A stretch of DNA of 64,000 nt. Origin: Heliocidaris tuberculata. Lineage: Eukaryota; Echinodermata; Echinoidea; Camarodonta; Echinometridae. Position 1 is the stretch's first letter. Each line of letters starts with the position of its first letter. The position numbers and the translations under genes were made by a program. The notes below the pieces were generated by a model that did not search any database, was not told the DNA's origin, and was given only the letters and a program-made list of their open reading frames with translations. The DNA lies in contig CM046847.1 of assembly GCA_025618425.1 (NCBI GenBank), positions 11,757,468-11,821,467 on the forward strand, written 5' to 3'. Positions 1 through 15,305 of this stretch are shown here, piece by piece.

Positions 1-529
1 AAAATTGTGTAATTTTAAAAATCATTTTTGGATTGTTACTAGTATATGTGCTTGCTTTAATTTCTGAATAGCTCCCTCTGCGACAAAAGCAAGATTTTCA
101 CTTCTTACAAGGGATTTATAAATCTTGTGACCTTGAAATTTCACAGGCAGTATCTACAGGATGTCTACTAAACCTGTGCATTGTTTCGTGGATTTTTGTG
201 TAAGACTGCAAATAGGAATGTAGTACATTTAATGCCGTTCTCATTCTCAGCAGACAACATTGTGCTGAAAACTCTTTAATATATCGATTACATTGTGTTG
301 TGCTGAAGTAATTTAACTATTCAAGAAAAGTGAATACACAATATAAAACCATTAACAATTTAACCTAGAGATATATCAGGTCCATGCGCCTGGAATGGCA
401 AAAGCCCAGTTTGTAAAGGTATAGGAGTCAACCATTAATCATGTTAGTTTACGACCTTGACTTTTACGCAAATCTCCCACTCCCCTCATCTCTAAATGGA
501 AAGGTCCACTGCAACCCTGACGTACATAC

Positions 530-690
530 CCTTGAGGGCAGCTACAGCCTCTACCACCGAGTCCAGTGGGGGTGGCTCAATGGCTTTGCCTAAGAACTCA
601 GCAATTGTTCCCAGTCTGAGGAGCTTGATGGTAAGTGCCAGTTCATGCAGGGGGGTTCGGAAGATCTCTGGAACGGAGTGTTGCTCCAAC
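530..690 (-). CDS. DHX9: DHX9 exon 20: start of the winged-helix/ratchet region
   Basis: The 161-bp exon encodes [20 protein letters not shown] and then AKAIEPPP-type sequence (here [15 protein letters not shown]), the hallmark junction between motif VI and the winged helix in RHA/DEAH helicases. It joins the previous exon in phase 2 (split lysine codon) and ends in phase 1 at donor gtatgt. The remaining 529 bases to the window edge look intronic: no continuation of the family sequence (human TLRELDALD...) was found there. The gene is therefore truncated by the window, not broken. Confidence 0.92.
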
Positions 691-3600
691 CTAGTAGAAG
701 GATAATCATTTCTCTTAGATTAAATGTGGCAGCACTGACATGCAGAGGCCTTTTGTATGGCTAAACAAAAAGCAAAACAATAACAGATGTGAAAGCAATT
801 TTTTACCCAAAAATCAAAAGAGGTCATAGAGCACATCATAATCCTTTAAGCCCACCGCATACTACACGATCGGTCTATGATCTGATTTTGGGAATAAATC
901 GCAATATCATTAAATACAGGCAGTTTAATGAGTGAAAGCTACCTGATTCAATTCTGAACGATAATATGAATACTCAAAGTAGGAATTTGGTGCGGTGTCA
1001 GCCTTATATCCGGAATAAGGGCTAAATCAGTTTCAAATGGTAGACAATCGCAGGACTGCTCTGACGTCACTACGATTTGGAGCTGATTTGGCCTTTCCTC
1101 CGGCTAGAAGGCTCGTAAGAGGCCGTAATTTCGATTTTACTATCTATGTACCTATTCAGAACCCCAATAAAGCATATATTATGCGTTTAACTGTTTATAT
1201 CTAATGCTATAACATTTTCTTTCAAAATCAGATAGTAGACCGATTGTATAGTGTGCGGTGGGCTTTAGAGAACAATTTGAAAACTTCACAGGTCATTACT
1301 TCTCAAATCTTGGTCTACTGATGAGATGGAAGCAGAAGCCTGGCCTGACTCTACCAGCGCGTCCCCTACGCTGCTCAAGGTTGGTCTTCGATGCCCACAC
1401 GATGGCGTAGTTTGTCATGTTGTTGTGAGAGGTGAACAGCTTCATCTTCGCTCTTTACAGAAAAAGAAAGATAAAAAAAAGTTTGCAGTTTAATGTACTA
1501 TCAAAACTTTTGACATGGTCATGAAAAGAGTTGAATTGTTTATCAATTTGGCTGAGAAAGTAAGAAAAAAAAAAAAAAATCTCTGGAAGTTTCAAGAAAA
1601 ATAATCAATAATCGATAATAATAATAAGGGAGAAATTAATAACAATTTTCACTACTTATATTTCTTTTATGTTCAGTATAAATAATCCTCAAATCATAGA
1701 TATAATCAAAATGAAGCTATACTTTATAAAAGGAATTCCATAATAAACTTCATATTAATTCCATAAAATCTTTAGTCCCATCACCTTTTTAGATAAATTT
1801 TGAAGGAAAACATCCTGATCAAAATGTATTAAAATGCATATGCTATCTCTTTAGGCATTTTATTTCGCTACATAAGTAAGACAGAAAATGTGAAAAGAAA
1901 CAAACTAACTTGCAGATATCCACAACATAGACCACGTCATTGATGGTGATACTGGTTTCAGCAATGTTGGTAGAGAGAATGATCTGAGAAGCAAAACATA
2001 AAATAAACAGAATATATCACTGTTAGATTCATCTTCAATTTCATAATAATTTTAGGTGAGTATTATATAATTTTATCAAATTTGTACACTCACAAACAAG
2101 AAAAAGGGAAGTGAAGTCAAGCAAGTGAAGTTAAGTAACTACAAATTAATTAAAAATCGGTCGTGAAAATATAATTAATCAAAGAGAAACTGAGAAAAGT
2201 ACTCTCATCAAAAGATGGTCAATCATACAACAAATTTTAAGAAGTCACATGGAAATTCACAAGCCTATTTGCAATTATCATCTGAGCACAGCCAGATATG
2301 GTCATTTGGATGAAGCTGGGAGAAATCCATTGAGTTAAATAATGATATGTGCATTTTTTAATTCATACAACCTTCATTCATGTGTGTACTAATAGTGTAT
2401 CCTTTCAGTGGAAGTATTCTTTTCAGAGAAGAAATGCCAAACTAAACTCATGGGTCATTACTTGGAGAGGTTATTCTACAATAACCAGTAGGACCTTTCC
2501 ATGGAAATATCTGGTTAATCGGTAGTCATTTGGAAATAATAAGCAACCTGCAACATCTTCTATCATCTTGGATAAACCCAGTTGGTACATGTAAATGGGT
2601 TATAGCCTCACCTTAGTGACTCCTTCCGGCATGGTATCAAACACTCTATGTTGCTCTTCTTTGGGGATCTGGGAATGAAGTGGAAGGATGCAGAAATCAC
2701 GCCCACCTGTCAAAAGAAAAAGTACAGAGAACTTGTTGAAGTTGCCTTGTAGCAACATCTGTCCTAAATGAGGTTTGAAACTTAAAAATTGAATGGAGTC
2801 AATATTGCGCAGAAATATTCCTAATCCCTCAGACAGGACTTCAAGCTGTATATTCCCCTGGGGCTAATCTATGCATATGCTTTCTCAACTCTTTGGTTAA
2901 AGGGAAGGTTGAGTTCTGGGAAAGGTGAAAAATAATTTGAGAGCTTTTTCATTCCTTTTATGTCAGTTTGGAAGAATATCATAGTAGAAATGTCCCCTGA
3001 AAAGGATTTTTCCTCAAATGCCCTCATATTCGAAATATGATGAGAAACAGCAGAAATGTTTGGGCAGAACATTCATCCACATCGTGTGTGCAGTCCCATA
3101 TGCCCATTTCTGTGTGCACTGCATGTGCTTTTCAGCGAGGACAGGTCAATGTCTAATCATTTTGATGATTCCAGAACCTCACAGTACACACCAATTTTTA
3201 TGTGGACATGATCAATATTTTCCAATTGCTTTGAGACCGTTTCTTTCAAAAAATAAACAATAGACTAATAATCCATCCCTTCTTTTTGTCAAGAACCCTG
3301 AGTTTTTTGGAAGGTCTATCAATATATCAGTATCAGTTCAAGATAAATTTATTCTAAAATGTATTTCAAAAATACTGAAAATCATCAAGCACAATGGAGA
3401 CATATTGCACTCAAGACTGATTCTGCGTCCTTCTCTTTCAAAGATTAAACAGTTATTCTGTCTTTTGCAAAATACACCTTTCCTTCACAAAGTTAACTGA
3501 ACAAACTAGTGTCATACTGAAAATTATGTAAATTCATAAAATGAGGCAAATTTGGACCAATTTTTGCAATTTATACGCAACATGCGCTATTTTGACTCAC

Positions 3601-6600
3601 CAAACTTGGGATGTTCTTGAAGATGTCTCATGAGAGCAAAGATCCAGTTCCATCCAGGGAGAAAGAAGAGGATAGCACCAGGAACACCCAACGTACCGAT
3701 GTAGGTTAGCAGGTTCTGAGAGAGGTGTGGAGAAACAAAGGAGTAGGATGACAAAGAGAGTTTCCAGAGGGAATACATACACGGTCAAGCGGATAAGATT
3801 TGTCTCAGCAGTTTAAAGGGAAGCTTGAGTTCTGGGAAAGGTAAAAAATAATTTGTGAGCTTTCTCATTTTTTTAATGTCAGTTTGAAGATTATCATAGT
3901 ACATATGTCCCCGGAAAAAAATTGCTCTTTAAATGCCCTCACATTAAAAATATGACAAAAAAAACAGTTGAAATGTTCGGGCCGAACATTAGTGTGTAGT
4001 CCCATATACACATTTCTGTGTGCAGTGCATGTCACTCTCAGCAGGATTGAGTCAATTTCTTATCACTTTGTTGATTCCAAAACCTTACAGCATACACCAA
4101 TTCTTATTTGCTATACAATTAACCTTTCCCAATTGCTTTGAGACAGTTTCTTTCACAATTCAATCTCAAGACCAGTTCTCAACTTTATCTTTAAGTTCAA
4201 GTTTCAGTTCAAGTTATATTCCACTCATAAAAATAGCAAGAAACATCAAAATCACATACAAATGCAAAAGATAACCAAATACACATAAATATACATATAT
4301 ACTCAAGTATATACTGCTTCACAGTCCATTTCCTAAACGAACTGATTTCGTAAATTCAACCCTGGACCAAACACTGCACCTAAACCTAACCCTAACCTAA
4401 AACCCTAACCCTAGATCTTTGAGGAAATAAAGCCTGTAGCAAATATCGCCAGAGCAATGGTTAGGTCATCAGTTCAGCTGGTGTATACAGAGACTATGTA
4501 ACTAAAATCATGTTATGAAGAGCTTCATTGCAAAATCATTGAACATAAAAGCTGAAAACAGAATCACATCTTACCTCGATGAGGTCAAAGTTCATCTCCT
4601 TCTCGCTCATCTGCATGAGCGCTCGTCTGGTCTGCTCTGAGTATTCATTACTCACCACCTTGTTCATGTTCTCCTGTAAACAAAAAGAGGGGATGAATTC
4701 AAGACACAGATTTGCTTACCTGCAAGATATATAGAAATGCATGACTTTTATTATTGGATGAACACTACATGAACCTATCATCTGCTAACACTTTACATGG
4801 GGGCTGCCATTTTCTTGATGATATGGAGTTGTACATGAACCATTGGAAACCGTCCCGGTCAGGAAGATATTTTTAATCCTAGAGCTAAATTGCTTCTCTT
4901 CATTACAAAAAATCCCCATATATTATGGAAAATACATAACAGAGTGTATACATATACTCTAAAATTTGAAATTCATAGATTTCTTTTTAAATTCTTTGGT
5001 TTTGCTAAATAGAAATCGATTTCTTGGGCTTGCCTGGCAGAGCAGAACATAATTTATACAACGCGCATTCTGACGATTGAAGTCCATTATCTCAAAGCGG
5101 GTGAATGCATAGTTTGTCACTATTGATGCTCGGGAAAGTTATCATCCATAAATTTGAATTGACTTGCTCCGTCGCGTACGTCATAGTATCAAGAAAATAA
5201 ATTTATATTTAGTAAAAAAGTAATTTTCAAAGAAATATAAAACACATTTTCATTTTCAGAATATATGTACTATCTGTTAAATATCTTAAATCTCGAATGG
5301 AATTTTGTATCAGGAAGAAAGACAATTTTGCATTCGGATTAAATATATCTTTATGTACACATCAAGAAAAAGGCAGCCCTCAGGTTATCGCTAGCAGACG
5401 ATAAATTTTGCTGAGAAAATCTTGATTTATACCCATCTCGTATATTTTAATGCAAAACTACGCAGGACAACAAGAAGGAATAGATTACATCTTTGAACAT
5501 AAGCACAATTATAGTTTGAGGTTAATTCCCCTTTAAATATTTGGATTACCTAAACTGAAATGATTTTAGGCTTTTACCCCATGCTCTAGCTTAGTTGCCA
5601 TGATAAGGGCGCAGAAGTATTCCAAGAAATTTCTTCAACTGATGAGGCAAATGGAGATTAACATCTTGCCAAAGGATGCTGGTGCTATGGCAGGGATTCA
5701 ATCCCTATACCTTGGGATCTAAAGTCCGATGACTTATCCTCTATACCACAAGACCTTTACAGACCTCTACTTATAACAAAACTCCAACATAATGAACCCT
5801 AAGAGGGGAAAAAAGAAGTAAAATATTAGCATATTGTGTGCAACCCCTTTTACCCATATGGGATAAAAGAATTCCATCTTTAAACTCACCTCCCCTTCAC
5901 CATCGTCGTCATCATCATCTCTTCTTTTTCTCCTGTTATCAAGTCTGGGTACAAATCCAAGCATCTGAACTACATCCTCAAGATAGTATTCTGTCAGAAG
6001 AAATGTGTCACAGTAAAAAGGAGTTAGCTAGTGTGTAGTTAAAGGTAATTTTGACTGGATCCCACCAGGTTTAAAACTGCACCTTCGTTCATGAAAATAA
6101 TTATCAATCCTAGCATCTGAACAACATAATTCCAGACAGTACTTTATAATGTGGTAGAATACAGGGAATAGAATTATAAGAGGTATGATGGGGACATATA
6201 ACAGGACAGAAAAGCAAGTGTATAGAGGAAATAATCAGACACACAAAAACCTTACAGTAAAGAGATACATGGTATTGTAACACATATTATGGACACACAC
6301 AAACAAAGGAATACAAAAAATAAGATAATAAAAATAAAAACAAAAAGTGGGAAATATGAAGAGATAGGCAGAGAGACAGACAGAGAGAAGAGGTAGAGAA
6401 AAAAAAAGTTGCACAGAAATGGATGGAGAAATGAGAAAGAGGAAAAACAGAAACAGACACAGAGTTGTATACAATGAAGAAAAGAGAGAGAGAGAGAGAG
6501 AAAGGAAGAGCAAGAGATGATAGGGGATGTGAGGGGGAGAGAAGACTATTCACCTTGTACTGGATGTGCTCTTCCATATACCTCGATGACAGGACAGTCC

Positions 6601-9600
6601 AAGAAGTAGTGGCTGAACATGGTGGTGTCAATGGTTGCAGACATGAGTATAATCCTCATTGCTGGGTTAGCCTTCAACATATCTCTCAGTACAACCAACA
6701 GGAAATCCGTCTGAGAGAGAGAAATGGAAGAAATCGTTATCTTTTAAATTGCAATTCCACCTATGTCCTCAAAGGCATAGCTTTAACAAAGCAGATAATA
6801 CAAACAAAAGACAATCAATCAACCAATGAATAAGAATTACCTGTGTATACCAGTTTTTGAATGAAGCTCTTCAAATTTGTGAAGTACCAAACTCACTCAG
6901 CAAGTTCTAGCAATGATCCCCCCAAAAAATATATATAAAATTTTCATTAACTCCAAATAGTTTTTACATTGGATGCCATGCTGTAAAATGTTGTTATTCT
7001 CTCTTCTTTGTAGAACTTTGGATACAAACAATAAAATATTAATACAAAATAAGCACCCTTAAGTTACATTTTGGTTATGTAATGATAAATCATTACATAA
7101 CCAAAATATATATTATATTTAAAATACTTCTGCAGTCACATGTTTTTTATTTTGTTGTTGCTGTTGTAAATCAACTCCTGACCCAGAAGTTAATTGTTGT
7201 GATTACTCACATTAAGATCTCTCTCGTGGATCTCATCCACAATGACGTGAGAAATACCACGTAGACCAGCTTCAAGTTTCCTCAACAAGGTACCTGGAAT
7301 AGAAAGTTATCAAACGACAGTCATGACAGAGCACATGTGCATAGATATATTGCTTGGAATAGATTATGGTCTCCGCAAATTCCTCTGAATACTTATGCAT
7401 TCAAATTTACTATAGAGGCAACCTGTCTGTAGTGGCGACCTATACAGTGTGAGTCAATAAAAAGGAAACCCTTATTCGATCCTAAATATCTTCAAAACCA
7501 AGTGAAATCGCTGAAATGTATTATAATGGTATGACAGTGGATAATATCTTCTTTAATTTGATAGTCTGCTCACAAAAAATACGACCATGGATGACTGAGT
7601 ACTGGCCATCTTTATAAAGCATGTCAAAATAGTCTTTGCCCGAGTTTGGGATATGATATTCGGGAGGTACTTTCATTATCATGATTATATGTGTGAGTGC
7701 ATTCAACCGGAATGGAGACCATTCAACCACCTTTGGGTTGACTATCAATTTCACTCAAAACTTGGGCAGAGGCAAATTTGATATGAATCAGGGTAAATGT
7801 TACTGTTCAGCTATCCATTGTCAGATTTTATTGATCAAGGTGTCAAATTAGAGAAATCATAATAGGCTATAATGTGAGTATCTTTGATTAAATCTATATG
7901 TACTGATCGCAATGATATTTAGGGTTGAATCTGTGTTTCCTTTCGCTTGACTCACACTGTATATTAAGGAGTTTTCGATGTGTCGACTAGAACGCCATCC
8001 TAGATCCTCCCAGCGACAATGGACTGCTTTGTGTTGACTGCATACAAAGTAGGTGAAGCATGAAGCTAACAATGGGTGAAGCGAGGTTCACGTTTTAGAG
8101 AAGACGGCAAAACCATGTTTGACGCGTTCTCGATCTGACTAGTGGACGAGGGAGAAGCCAGTGGACGGGTGAGCCGTTCTTGCACAAAGCGCGGTATGCA
8201 GCTAACACAAAGCAGTCCATTGTAGCTGGGAGGATCTAGGATGGCGTTCACGTCGACACATTCAAAAACTCACTATTGTCTCCTTCTGGGTCTAGGAAGG
8301 TATGTGAGTTGTAGAACCTGTCTACAGTGGTCACATTTTTTTTCTTGCTCCCTTGGGTGGCCTTCATTGACAGATTTGAAAGTACAGTACTTTCATTTTT
8401 CTTACTCTTTTGTGTTTCTAGATGCTGACAAATATGTGTCACTAAATGCTATTGTAAAACTTATAAGTCATGGACAGTTCTGCATTTTAAGGGTAAGAAA
8501 GAGGGAAGACGTCACACTCACCAACAGTCATGAAAAGCATGGCCCCGAGAGGGCGAGGTCGCACGGTGTCAAAGCGGACAGAGTACCCAGCACTGACACC
8601 CAGAGGCTCGTTACGCTCGTACGCCACACGCTCGGCGATAGAGATGGCACTGATACGACGAGGCTGGTGGGAAGAGAGGGGAGAAGCTTTAGCCAGTGCA
8701 TGCAAGAGAGATATGGAATCCTTTCTTTGCCATGTGTACAGAACTTTCAGTGTAATTTTCGTTTGATTTCTATGAGAATCTATTTTTGGCCATCACCAGG
8801 ACTCAAGATTATCTTAATCATATATGACAGGGAGAGACATGTTAATATGTAGTACAGACTTCATTCATCTGACAAAGATAGATTTACAGTCGTAATGTTC
8901 GGTTCAAAAGCAGACACTCTACCATATGCTCCAGCGGCAATAGCTCTGTGGTCAATCTCTAAAATGAGTTACAGTCTTCACAGCAGGAATCTGTTGACCC
9001 TTGGTCCATACCGAGTGAAATATGGGCTTGCAACTTCCAAAGGGAATTGTTTGCAAGGAACCAAAGTAATTTTGCAGGTTGAAAGTAGGCATTGACATAT
9101 TTAACACTCCTGTTGGTACCCTTCTTTGAGAATTTGCCTTTGTTCTTTTCCTTTCTTATTTCTGAAACTCCTCACGTTTGGTATTAGCACCAGGGTGGTT
9201 ATTCACTGGTGAAAACATTTGACTATTTGAATACTAAACTTTAACTTTAGACCCAGTACTATAAATTACCCAGATCCAACCGTATCCTATCTTGGATGAA
9301 ATAAAGCCCTGAACAAATATTGAACCACCCCTCCACCAAGAGAGTCATCTCACTTCCCTACACCTACCTGAGTGACAGCAATATTGCACTCTGCTCCCTT
9401 CCCTGCTCTGATGTAGCTGTCAAGGATGAACTGTGGCACCTGGGTGGTCTTACCGCATCCTGTGTTCCCGCGGATGACCACCACAGCGTTGTGGTCTATG
9501 GCATCCAGGATCTGCCTCTCGGACTGGAAGATGGGTAGGGACTGGCGGTCTTGTTGTATCTACGGAGGAGAGGAGGGGATACAACGTCAACTTTACACAG

Positions 9601-12600
9601 CAGAAACATAGGATAGATGTGCAAGATTTTAGAAAATCTAACTTCTGTGTTGACTCACTGTTTTGGGGGGAGGGATGTTGAAAGTGCATCCCTGGTGATC
9701 CATTCAGGGCAGAACTATTTACTGTAGAAGAAAAAAAACTTTCACAAATTCTTATCAACTGTTTTCTCATCAAGAAACATAATGCAAAATTCAATGATAC
9801 ATTTTATTTATTTAACAGCATTAAACGGTGCAAATTGGCTCCACTTGCAAAGTTCGTGAAAGTTTCTGTTTACATCACATTCTCAAAATCAACTTTTCGA
9901 GAACATTTCAAAGTTTCAGTTTCTTGATATTTCCTCTTCTCATTCCCTAGATAATTGTCTCTAAGTGCATTAGCTTGGTAAGGTTTAAAAACATGTGGAT
10001 TTTATTAATATTATACCTTTTCATACCAGGGAAGCCAAGCTTTATGGTGTTTAGAAATTCATTATGTTACTGATTGGGACATAAATAAGTAAAAGCAGAA
10101 TATTACCTTTCTATACTCAGACATCTGTTCTTGGCCGCGGCATTCTCGTTCCAGCTCTGCGCTAATTTGCTCCAATGTCATCTGAGGTATGAACAAGAAA
10201 ACTTATACATGTAGCTTTAAAATAAATATGTGTTAACCCCTTTTAAAATATGTCAGCCCATGTCTGAACAATAACACCCAAATGATATTGCTCCACGTTA
10301 TCTAATGCAATCAAATTCCATTTACTTTTGTATTTTTGTTTATTTCCCAATCTCTGGTTTTATAAGCAGTATGGTACTTTTTGTTTACAGCACCCCTAAA
10401 TATCAGATACTATCATTATCAATATCATGAGTAATATAGTAAATGGAAAGAGCAGAATTACCAGTAATACAGAGAAAAACAAAAATGACAAGGTTTATTA
10501 ATATCTTCATACCCATTCCTTGAAAAAAAATTAGTTTGCCTCTCTTGGTCTGACAGAGCAAACTAATTGGCGATTATCACCTGGCAAACAGACATCACGG
10601 CCGGTATTCAATTCAAAACAAGCATAAGAAAGCATTTTACTTAGCATTTGGCTTGGCTAAGTAAACTGGCTGAACTCGTATTCAGATCAAATATAAGCAC
10701 TGTGCTTTAGCAAGCCTACTTTGAGGCAAAATACTTACAGATAGCCATTCCAAATTAATGCGCCATAAATGCTTCGCATTACATGCGCTCTTATATAATT
10801 TGCTTGTGCCCAGCATTACATATGAAAGCCATATACCTGACAATCACGTAAGTGGCTTAAGTCTGTTAGTGAGCTTTCTTATAAAATACTTAGCCATAAG
10901 ATTCAAATGAATACCAAAGTTGCTTAAGTATTTCATCTTACCGGAAAACTAAGTAAAATACTCATATTCCGTACTCAAGTACTGAATTGAATACCAGCCC
11001 AGGGCAGTGCCAAGAATTGAACCTAGACCCCTAGGTCCAAAGTCCAATCTACTATCTAATAGACCATGCCACCTCTATTCATGGTAACCCGACATATGCT
11101 CCAGCGACATTTTCTCCAAGCTTTGTTTTGTCAAAGATCTAGGGTTAGGGTTAGGGTTAGGGTTAGGGTCATAATTTGATTTTAGGTTCGGTTAGGTTTG
11201 GTTGGTTTAGGGACAGGGTGGCAAATTGGGCTTTAGGTTTAGGTTTAGGGTTAGGATAATGGTTAGGTTTTGTGTTGGTCCCAGGTTGAAGTTAGGAGTT
11301 CTATTACTGCAGGATAATGAATGCCAAGCAATTGTCACCAGACAATGTGTCATACAACCCTACTCACATGAGCCAACGGTCCTTCGTCAATGTTGCAGTT
11401 GAGCCAAGGGTTCCAGTTATTCATTGGAGGAGACCAGGAGACTCCAGAGCTGCCTCTGGGTCCTTCAGGGTTGTCAAACCTTTGGTTGGCACTGTCTCCA
11501 CTGATCAATATAACCTCCTCCTTTTAAAGACATTAAAAGAGATTGAAAATGTTATATAATTTTATTCAATAATGTCATTATGCTAAACGAAAGTTAGCCA
11601 CATTGTACATTTACAATATGATACATGTGAATAGCCTTATCAATAGTGTTTGACAAAACTTGACTGATATCTGTTCAATTCGCTTAATCATATTCCATCA
11701 TGGATAAAAAATACAATTCATCATATTCCATCATGGATTAAAAAATACAATTCCATACTAAAACAAATACACGTACATTAAAATCATAATTACTAAACAA
11801 AAGCAGTAAAATGAAATAAAGGCTTTTTCTGGACACATTTCTTAAAGGTCATGTAGAGTTTTGGTAAGCCCTCAAAAACTGTTTGTCAGATTTCTTCAGT
11901 TTTTGTTGATAAATAGCAAGACACCAGCAATACTAAGGCACTGTGAAGATTTCGCCTCCTAAAGTTTAATATTAAACAAATAAGGGGCAAAAACTAATTT
12001 ATGTGCCGGGACAGGCACGTAAAATCCCAACAAAGGCAGCATGTGCTATACACTGTACACACACGTGTAAAACCAATGAGTAGCTACACACAGTGATACA
12101 CTTGCTGTCTCTATGCGAAGCCCCAAGATTGCTGTGCGGGGAGCCGTCGGGGTGGAAGGGTCCTAGCATAATGGCAGTGATCGAGCATTCCTTACAAATA
12201 TTAACACTGAAATCCACTAGAAATCATAGATGGAATACCAAATGATCTCTTACAGACATCTTTTGATACAAGGAGAACAACATGAGACTATATTTAACAT
12301 GTGTCTTTCCAATTTACTTTTTGCTACCAATACTGTACATGAGCTTTAAATAGTTTAGATTGGATAAGTAAATGACAGAAAACAAAGAAGAAAGAAGATA
12401 CAGGTAAATGAAATACTATACATACATCTTGTGATACAAAATGTGCAAACAGAGGGAGGAAGAGAGAGAGGAAGAGAGAGAGAGAGAGGAAGAAAGGAAG
12501 AGAGAGAGAGAGAGGGAGACAGAGTGTTTGTGTGAGAGAGAGACAGAGAGACAGAGTGAGAAAGAGAGAGGAGCGAGGGTGAAAGAAGGGAAGGGAAGGG

Positions 12601-15105
12601 AAGGAGGGAAGGAGAAAGGAGGGAGGGAGAGAGAAAATGAGAGAGATAGAGAAAGAGAGAGCAAAACAGAAGACAGAGAAAAAAGAGGCATCTGCTGAGA
12701 AGTTTGTTTGCAATTATCATGGGGGGAGAACATTTATCATGCTAAAGATTTGGTACTAAACTTGACTAGCACTACTTACAGGATTAGGTGAGGGTGGGAC
12801 TGTGTTCAGGTTCAGCTCATACAGGACGTTGGAAAGCCTCTCTTCGACATCTCTGTTCAGTTGGACATCATATGGTTCAAGCTGGGAAAGATTTACAATA
12901 ATGGAAAGAATTGGTAATTACAACTTTGTTGAAAAACTTAGTTCCCAACACTCATATACTGCAACTGTGTGAAACTTATACTTATATACAGAGCAAGAAG
13001 GATATTAACTCCATGCAAACTGATATGAATTAACACCCTTTTTGGCTCTCGCGAGACGATACGTAGCTGGAAATTTGGAATCCATGATTTAATGTTTGTA
13101 TTGTATTATATTGTATTTATTTTCCGTCATTTAAAAACAACAAATGATAATACATCCATAATTATGAAAAGAAACAACAACAAATTGATTATAAGAAGAA
13201 GATGGAGGGATGGCCCTGCTCAGCGTTGTTGCCATAACAACGCTGTTTTACAGAGGTTATATGTTAATATAATAGATTTTTAGGACACAATCATTTTGAA
13301 AATTGGAGCATTGTGTACATTTTTTCAAAATGAGCTTCCTTGCTGTTAATCAGCCTTCTAAATTTCAGCACACAAAAAAATGCTAAAATATCTTTTTCAT
13401 TTCTTTAAAAAATTTAATTACAAAATGTGGTGGGAAGGTAGATTCTATCATATAATGTCTATAATGCTGATATTGTAAGGTTAAAATGATGACAGAATAT
13501 CTCAAAAATTAAGCCATTGTTCACTCATGAAAAGGGGTATTCAAACAAATTTAGGAGATAATGCCTTCTACCGCTCATTAAAAAAGAGAGCAAAAAATGG
13601 CACTTGCAGTGACCAGGATTCGAACCTGGGTCTTTACATTCACAATGTAATGTCTTAACCTCTAGACTATCACGGCTACACCACGATGTACCCTCACTTT
13701 TACGCTTATATGTCCACCCTTTTGCAATACCTCTATTCATATGTGATTGTTGAAAGAGGTATGTGGAAATCCCACTTTGTGGGGAATTCCACGGGCCATT
13801 GGCTTGTGCTATTTATAGAATTCTTTTACGTGAGAAATAGATTAGAACATGATTACCCATATGGAGAGCTGTGGAAAGATAAACAGCATAAGCAAACTAC
13901 ACGAAGAACAAACTTTTTTTTTCCTTGTTTTTGAGCTACATGTATTTACTCATTTAACTTTCCAGTAGGAATATAATTTCAGATATTATGTACCTACTAT
14001 TTATGGCAGCCTTGTCTCGTGGACATATAGGCCCGAAGTCACAAAAGAGGTTTATTCTAAATCATGGTCTAAACCATGGTTTAAACCACCGCAGTAGTCT
14101 AAATTAAGCGTATGTGCATTACTGTCCACGCAATGGACAAGAGGACAAGCGCGTACTACACTTAAGGAGGTTTAAGGTTTTAAAATAAACCTCTTGTGAA
14201 TTTGGGCCTTAGTGTATATATATCTGTTCTAGGAGAACCATTGGAAAGTTACATGTAAGTTCGGTGAGTCAAGAAAATATAAGCCTACTTTATATACTTT
14301 GCCAGAAAGCAAGTACCAAATAATTAAATTTCTAGTTATCCTTAAAAAGCATATCTCAAAATATGTGTCTTCCACGAGTGAATACTCAGTTGCTTATCAG
14401 CATTCATTAATACCTCCTGCTTCTACGCAATATAATTTTTCTTCAGTTTTTGTATCTAATGCTTTGTATCTGTAAGAAAACATACAATGTCTGTTAGTAA
14501 GGGCTGGTTAGACCCCAAAGAAAATGATAACAAGATTTTCAATTAAAGTTACACCCTATAATGTGTGTACGTTCAAGTAGGAGGGTGTATGCTATCAGCA
14601 AGGCAGCTGTAAGTTGCACCTTTAAAGAGAAGGTTGGGTTCTGGGAATGGTGAAAAATAATTTGTGAGCTTTCTGATTCGCTTTATGTCAGTTTGAAAGA
14701 ACAACGTAGAAGAAATGTCCTCTGAAAAGGATAGCTCTTCAAATGCCCTCATATTGGAAATATGACAAGAAATAGCTAAAGTGTTCGGGCCGAACATTCA
14801 TGCCACATGTTGTGTGCAGCCCATATACCCATTTCTGTGTGCAATGCATGTGCTTTTCAGCGAGATTTCTTATCATTTCGATGATTTCAAAACTTCACAG
14901 TATACACCAAAATCTTATCTAGACATGATCAACCTTTCCCAATTGCTTTGAGACAGTTTCTTTCACAATGTAATTGCATGACCAGAACTCAACTTTACCT
15001 TCAATGAAAAATCTTGTTATCATTGTCTGCGAGGTCTGACAAGATTGGGGGGGGGGGGGGGGGGGGGTGTGTGTGGAGGATAGATAGATATATATATATA
15101 TATAT

Positions 15106-15148
<43 letters not shown>

Positions 15149-15305
15149 TATGTAACTCTTATTACGGCGTTTAGGGGAATCCTTTTATCTCAGCCTATTG
15201 TTATCATTCGCCTTAACGCACGGTTGCTTTCGCCGTAACGTCGAATTTCTATTGTGACGGAATAAACCGCATTGATAGGATTCCCCCTAACGTAGGAAAT
15301 AATCA

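Noticed and set aside
8241..8852. 203-codon plus-strand ORF
   Set aside because: It runs antisense through DHX9 exon 11 and the foldback arm. The codon pattern and splice evidence support the minus-strand exon; the ORF has no family resemblance.
8895..8990. Possible tRNA or SINE head near GTTCGGTTCAAAAGC
   Set aside because: Some box-like words are present on the minus strand, but spacing and pairing do not form a cloverleaf.
11141..11170. True interstitial telomere / chromosome fusion point
   Set aside because: Only a few TTAGGG units, grading into degenerate words. The same framework recurs at several other sites in both orientations, so a dispersed repeat explains it better.
12324..12733. 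Ser/Leu/Phe-rich ORFs resembling membrane segments
   Set aside because: Translation of the GA-rich purine tract.
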